Origin: a bacterium
Lineage (GTDB): Bacteria; Patescibacteriota; Saccharimonadia; UBA4664
NCBI GenBank assembly: GCA_027449805.1
Contig: DAIDKY010000035.1
Coordinates: 1 to 7,726, forward strand
DNA length: 7,726 bases
Reading direction: 5' to 3'
In this document: piece by piece, positions 5,783-7,726 of the stretch
Layout: every line of letters begins with the position of its first letter
Position numbering within the stretch: position 1 is the stretch's first letter
Translations under genes and position numbers: made by a program
Notes under the pieces: generated by a model
Database searches by the model: none
What the model saw: only the letters and a program-made list of their open reading frames with translations
What the model was told of the DNA's origin: nothing

Positions 5783-5874
5783 TAGGTTATGTATTTGAAC
5801 CATCTAATACATAACAGACGCATCGAACTCGTCAGTGTTGCTCGAACTGATTACTGAATCGACACTCTCTTGGT

Positions 5875-6000
5875 TTACCGGATCAAGCCGTACGCTTCGC
5901 GCCGGCTTCGGTGATCCCGGTCGTCCAGAATGATCATGATTGATACGTAAGCTGCTCCCACAAGTGCAGCATAACCTGCGACAATCAGATACTTCTTCAT
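5875..6000 (-). CDS. 41-residue single-helix membrane peptide
   Basis: AAGGAG at 6005-6010 lies just before an ATG that opens MKKYLIVAGYAALVGAAYVS and IMIILDDRDHRSRREAYGLIR. Residues about 4-25 form one membrane helix, followed by a charged cytoplasmic tail. A promoter about 50 bases upstream and a terminator downstream bracket it, so this looks like a real small gene rather than the overlapping 79-codon frame at 5804-6043. The frame closes at a TAA at 5875-5877, but a one-base shift near there would join the helix to an acidic Ser-rich tail (VNQESVDSVISSSNTDEFDA...). The true gene may therefore be longer and broken here, or the sequence may have an indel. Family not recognised. Confidence 0.6.
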   Translation of the reverse strand: MKKYLIVAGYAALVGAAYVSIMIILDDRDHRSRREAYGLIR

Positions 6001-6004
6001 ATAT

Positions 6005-6010
6005 CTCCTT
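6005..6010 (-). promoter_or_regulatory. Shine-Dalgarno that fixes the small-gene start
   Basis: On the minus strand AAGGAG lies four bases before the ATG at 6000. It supports the 41-residue frame over the longer open frame that starts at 6043, which has no ribosome site. Confidence 0.6.
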
Positions 6011-6017
6011 GGTTCGA

Positions 6018-6034
6018 CCGGTAGAGCGTACCGG
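6018..6034 (-). promoter_or_regulatory. Hairpin in the 5' leader of the small membrane peptide gene
   Basis: CCGGTA and TACCGG form a perfect six-base-pair stem with a five-base loop in the predicted leader, eight bases upstream of the Shine-Dalgarno. It could affect mRNA stability or ribosome access. No T-run follows, so it is not a terminator. Confidence 0.4.
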
Positions 6035-6059
6035 CATACGCATTCGTGAGAATTACTAG

Positions 6060-6088
6060 ATTATGCGTATAAATACGTGTCTAGGCAA
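6060..6088 (-). promoter_or_regulatory. Candidate sigma-70-type promoter of the small membrane peptide gene
   Basis: On the minus strand TTGCCT (6083-6088) is followed by 17 bases and CATAAT (6060-6065). The predicted start near 6053 leaves a leader of about 50 bases. The spacer holds a small inverted repeat, CGTAT-AA-ATACG. Confidence 0.5.
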
Positions 6089-6128
6089 GGATAAGGGCTT
6101 TGACTAACGGACTGGAGGTAAGTAATTG

Positions 6129-6836
6129 CTATAGATTATTTAGAACCGTTTGAGCCATCGATGTAAGCGTAGACTGATCGCCGTGATTGACAAGAATCGT
6201 GAATAGCACCTTGCCTTTAATGACTTCAATTTGCTCACCGCCGTATGAGGGCTGTCCATACACGGCTTTGTCGCCCAAACCGCTTACGGAAGCCACCCCC
6301 GACGCCGAAAGAGCCTTACTAAAGGTAGACTCTTGATAAGAGCTTCCTGCACTGTTCATTGCGACCATGGCTACAATAGTCAATGAGTTGCTTCCCGAGC
6401 TGTAGATGCATAACGACTGAGTATTGTTATTTTTTGATTGAGCGGGTTGAGGTGGCATTTGCGAAGCATCAGAGCCGATAGTTGATTGAGCGTCCGAAAG
6501 CGTAAATAGCTGACAGGCGGTCTTTGACGTTGTAACCGATGACGAACTGCTAGTCGATTTTGAGGATGGGCTGGTAGCGGTTACGGTGGATGAACTTTTC
6601 TTACCTAAGAGGGCGAAGGCAACGCCGCCAACTATTAGTATCACGGCTACGACAACGATACCGATAATTAAGCCCTTCTTGCTCGATGGCGGCGGGACAG
6701 GTTGAGCCATCGGTTGCTGCGGTGCGGACGGCTGGGTAGTCTGGCCTGGTTGAACAAGCTGCGGCGGAACGATAATTGGTTCAGGCGTCGGTACAGGTGG
6801 CGGAGTGGTCGGGTTTTGGTCTTGCTGGGGATTCAT
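6129..6836 (-). CDS. Proline-rich single-pass surface protein with DUF3558-like outer domain
   Basis: The protein has 235 residues in four parts. Residues 1-52 are a Pro/Gln-rich cytoplasmic tail (MNPQQDQNPTTPPPVP...). Residues about 55-78 are a membrane helix (GLIIGIVVVAVILIVGGVAF). Residues about 80-106 are a Ser/Thr/Lys linker that should cross the cell wall. Residues about 107-235 are an outer domain with two cysteines (C108, C143) likely to pair. The outer domain opens with ACQLFTLSDAQSTIG and contains VSGLGDKAVYG, a pattern resembling the DUF3558-type lipoprotein domains of actinobacteria ('C..lt..ea...lG', later 'gLGd.A'). Function is unknown; a binding or sensing role at the surface is a guess. 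It lacks a strong Shine-Dalgarno. A promoter and operator-like repeat lie in the divergent spacer upstream. Confidence 0.75.
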   Translation of the reverse strand: MNPQQDQNPTTPPPVPTPEPIIVPPQLVQPGQTTQPSAPQQPMAQPVPPPSSKKGLIIGIVVVAVILIVGGVAFALLGKKSSSTVTATSPSSKSTSSSSSVTTSKTACQLFTLSDAQSTIGSDASQMPPQPAQSKNNNTQSLCIYSSGSNSLTIVAMVAMNSAGSSYQESTFSKALSASGVASVSGLGDKAVYGQPSYGGEQIEVIKGKVLFTILVNHGDQSTLTSMAQTVLNNL

Positions 6837-6872
6837 AATGGTTATGCTCTTTATATGACTTCAGTAAACCAT

Positions 6873-6901
6873 GTATTATGCAATGTTACAAACTTAAACA
6901 A
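6873..6901 (-). promoter_or_regulatory. Candidate promoter of the proline-rich surface protein
   Basis: On the minus strand TTGTTT (6896-6901) is followed by a 17-base spacer and TAATAC (6873-6878). The start would be near 6866, giving a leader of about 30 bases. The -35 lies inside a perfect inverted repeat, suggesting control by a repressor. Confidence 0.45.
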
Positions 6902-6925
6902 AACTTGTTTAATACAAAGCATTGC
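6880..6925. repeat. Concentric inverted repeats, operator candidate
   Basis: The inner repeat TTAAACAA-AAC-TTGTTTAA (6894-6912) has perfect eight-base arms. An outer pair, GCAATG (6880-6885) and CATTGC (6920-6925), is centred on almost the same point. The set covers the -35 of the minus-strand promoter, in a spacer that serves two divergent genes, so binding of a dimeric or tetrameric regulator is plausible. Confidence 0.45.
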
Positions 6926-6930
6926 GATCA

Positions 6931-6959
6931 TGAACCTGCTAGGCGGGTTTTCAGGTTCA
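6931..6959. repeat. Inverted repeat with two alternative foldings
   Basis: TGAACCTG (6931-6938) and CAGGTTCA (6952-6959) are perfect eight-base arms. A rival hairpin, AACCTGC against GCGGGTT (6933-6949, with one G-T pair), uses the same left arm and runs into four T's. The repeat lies between the two divergent promoters, so it is probably not transcribed from either and may be a protein site. Confidence 0.35.
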
Positions 6960-7002
6960 ATATAAGACAGATGGGACGTCGCATATTTACCAATTACAGC
7001 AA

Positions 7003-7031
7003 TTGACTGAAGCTCGCCGTATACGTATAGT
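7003..7031 (+). promoter_or_regulatory. Sigma-70-type promoter of the CxxC coiled-coil protein
   Basis: TTGACT (7003-7008) and TATAGT (7026-7031) are separated by exactly 17 bases, each a five-of-six match. The predicted start near 7038 gives a leader of about 30 bases. The palindrome TATACGTATA (7020-7029) overlaps the -10. Confidence 0.7.
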
Positions 7032-7054
7032 GTGCCTACTTGTCCAATTGAGCC

Positions 7055-7061
7055 GAGGAGG
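7055..7061 (+). promoter_or_regulatory. Shine-Dalgarno that fixes the start at 7068
   Basis: GAGGAGG lies six bases before the ATG at 7068. It also falls upstream of the membrane helix, which argues against the in-frame ATG at 7032. Confidence 0.8.
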
Positions 7062-7067
7062 CTGGAT

Positions 7068-7658
7068 ATGTTGTACCTTTGGATCATTGTAGTTGTCGTG
7101 TTGATTGCGGTCGCAACCATGATGACACTCGTTATCACCGCCAGCCAAAACCAGAGAGCCAAGGAAGTTGCCGAGAAGAAGCAAGCTCAATCGGAACGCT
7201 GGGACGAGATTCGGCGACAAGGTGATCAACTGCGCGAAGCTCTTAAACGAGCACTCGGTGGGGATCTGGAGGTGGCCAAAGAACTCGCCAAGCCGGTCTG
7301 GTCTGGAGTTGCCATGCTGAGCTTCCCCGAATCCAGACATTGCGGTGGTTGTGGGATTAGCCATAGCCCTATGATATTCAACTGGCTAGAGACATCTGTT
7401 CGCGAGTTCCAATTTACATTTGCCAACTGGCTTACCGAAGCCGAGAGGTCAAATAGAAACGGGGTTGAACTGGTCGGCGCATTCGACCGTCTCGTGAACG
7501 CAAAACGAAAGATGGTTTCTTACGAAATACGCCAGATACTTCCCTCTCATGAGATCGATAAGGCAATTGATGCCTCTATGGGGGAATGGTCAATGAAAAC
7601 CTGTAGAGAGGTCTCCATGGCGGCATCTGTCGCTGACTCCAGCGAAGGCTATTTATAG
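7068..7658 (+). CDS. Membrane-anchored coiled-coil protein with CxxC motif, unknown function
   Basis: The protein has 196 residues from the start supported by a strong ribosome site. Residues 2-23 are a membrane anchor (LYLWIIVVVVLIAVATMMTL). Residues about 27-62 are highly charged and heptad-like (NQRAKEVAEKKQAQSERWDE, then IRRQGDQLREALKRAL), a probable coiled coil. The remainder is a mainly helical domain with the motif RHCGGCG (C92, C95), NWLETSVREFQFTFANWLTE and a lone C179. The CxxC pair could bind metal or be redox active, but two cysteines alone do not define a site. I do not recognise the family. It is a single-gene unit with its own promoter and terminator. The earlier in-frame ATG at 7032 lies inside the predicted start-point region and is rejected. 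Confidence 0.75.
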   Translation: MLYLWIIVVVVLIAVATMMTLVITASQNQRAKEVAEKKQAQSERWDEIRRQGDQLREALKRALGGDLEVAKELAKPVWSGVAMLSFPESRHCGGCGISHSPMIFNWLETSVREFQFTFANWLTEAERSNRNGVELVGAFDRLVNAKRKMVSYEIRQILPSHEIDKAIDASMGEWSMKTCREVSMAASVADSSEGYL

Positions 7659-7673
7659 CTGCTTATAACCGCG

Positions 7674-7702
7674 ACCTACAGTTACGACTGTAGGTTTTTT
7701 TT
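7674..7702 (+). terminator. Rho-independent terminator
   Basis: ACCTACAG (7674-7681) and CTGTAGGT (7688-7695) form a perfect eight-base-pair stem around a six-base loop, running into eight T's (7695-7702). It starts 15 bases after the stop of the CxxC protein gene. Confidence 0.9.
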
Positions 7703-7726
7703 GGGAATCAATATGTATGGTTCCTC

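Larger units (their letters stand above)
6837..7067. other. Divergent intergenic spacer, no gene
   Basis: I see no convincing coding region in these 231 bases on either strand. They hold both divergent promoters, the concentric inverted repeats and the second inverted repeat listed separately. An open frame crossing from the left on plus has no ribosome site and runs antisense to the surface protein. Confidence 0.6.

Noticed and set aside
5804..6043. 79-codon minus-strand open frame
   Set aside because: Its start has no ribosome site and its N-terminal half is Arg/Cys-rich noise over the 41-residue membrane peptide that has AAGGAG. Only its last 24 codons may be meaningful, as a frameshifted tail.
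7032..7067. Earlier in-frame ATG adding 12 residues to the CxxC protein
   Set aside because: It lies between the -10 box and the predicted start point and has no ribosome site, whereas 7068 has GAGGAGG at six bases.
6987..7364. Minus-strand open frames opposite the CxxC protein gene
   Set aside because: The plus-strand gene has promoter, ribosome site, membrane helix and terminator; the minus frames have none of these.
1..7726. Alternative genetic code with TGA as glycine, as in Gracilibacteria/Absconditabacteria
   Set aside because: TGA ends the YHYH gene and the two-helix gene at sensible positions, and no gene contains in-frame TGA.
1..7726. tRNA, rRNA, CRISPR arrays, insertion sequences or phage genes
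   Set aside because: No cloverleaf, no regularly spaced repeats, and no transposase or integrase motif was seen.

Overview
The window is a compact stretch of bacterial genome with standard stop codons (TAG, TAA and TGA all end genes) and roughly balanced base composition. Many of its genes are small and encode membrane or surface proteins. Type IV pilin-like leader sequences, a YHYH-domain protein, SHOCT and DUF5670-like small proteins and proline-rich single-pass surface proteins together suggest a member of the Candidate Phyla Radiation, most likely Candidatus Saccharibacteria (TM7). That placement is an inference from protein style; there is no rRNA or other marker gene here.

Layout. Most genes lie on the minus strand. 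Reading that strand from right to left: a proline-rich surface protein with a DUF3558-like outer domain (6129-6836); a 41-residue membrane peptide (5875-6000) followed by a terminator; a SemiSWEET sugar transporter (5398-5712); a 53-residue two-helix membrane protein (5200-5361); a YHYH protein (4138-5181); and a GH26 glycosidase carrying a pilin leader (3152-4141), whose start overlaps the YHYH stop. A second minus-strand unit follows: a secreted helical protein (1795-2376) coupled to a 98-residue pilin-like protein (1497-1793). A third contains a PH-like/PNPOx-like flavoprotein (331-1206) and the start of a pilin-leader GH5 glycosidase that runs off the left edge (1-307). Plus-strand genes are a DUF5670-like peptide (1351-1500), a two-helix protein with a SHOCT protein (2623-3122), and a membrane-anchored coiled-coil protein with a CxxC motif (7068-7658) that ends in a clear terminator.

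Functional theme. Three proteins carry class III (prepilin) leaders with glycine before phenylalanine and glutamate at mature position 5. Two of them use this leader to carry glycoside hydrolase domains (GH5 and GH26). With the YHYH surface protein and a SemiSWEET sugar facilitator close by, the window looks like a surface polysaccharide-attack and sugar-uptake locus in which enzymes are displayed through the pilin-processing route rather than a normal signal peptide. No prepilin peptidase or pilus motor gene is in the window, so pilus assembly cannot be judged.

Regulation. Several genes have good Shine-Dalgarno sites. Three minus-strand genes instead have an extended -10 box (TGnTAARRT-like) ending 6-7 bases before the ATG, which suggests leaderless transcripts. 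The divergent spacer at 6837-7067 contains a strong sigma-70-type promoter for the plus-strand gene and a concentric inverted repeat over the -35 region of the opposite promoter.
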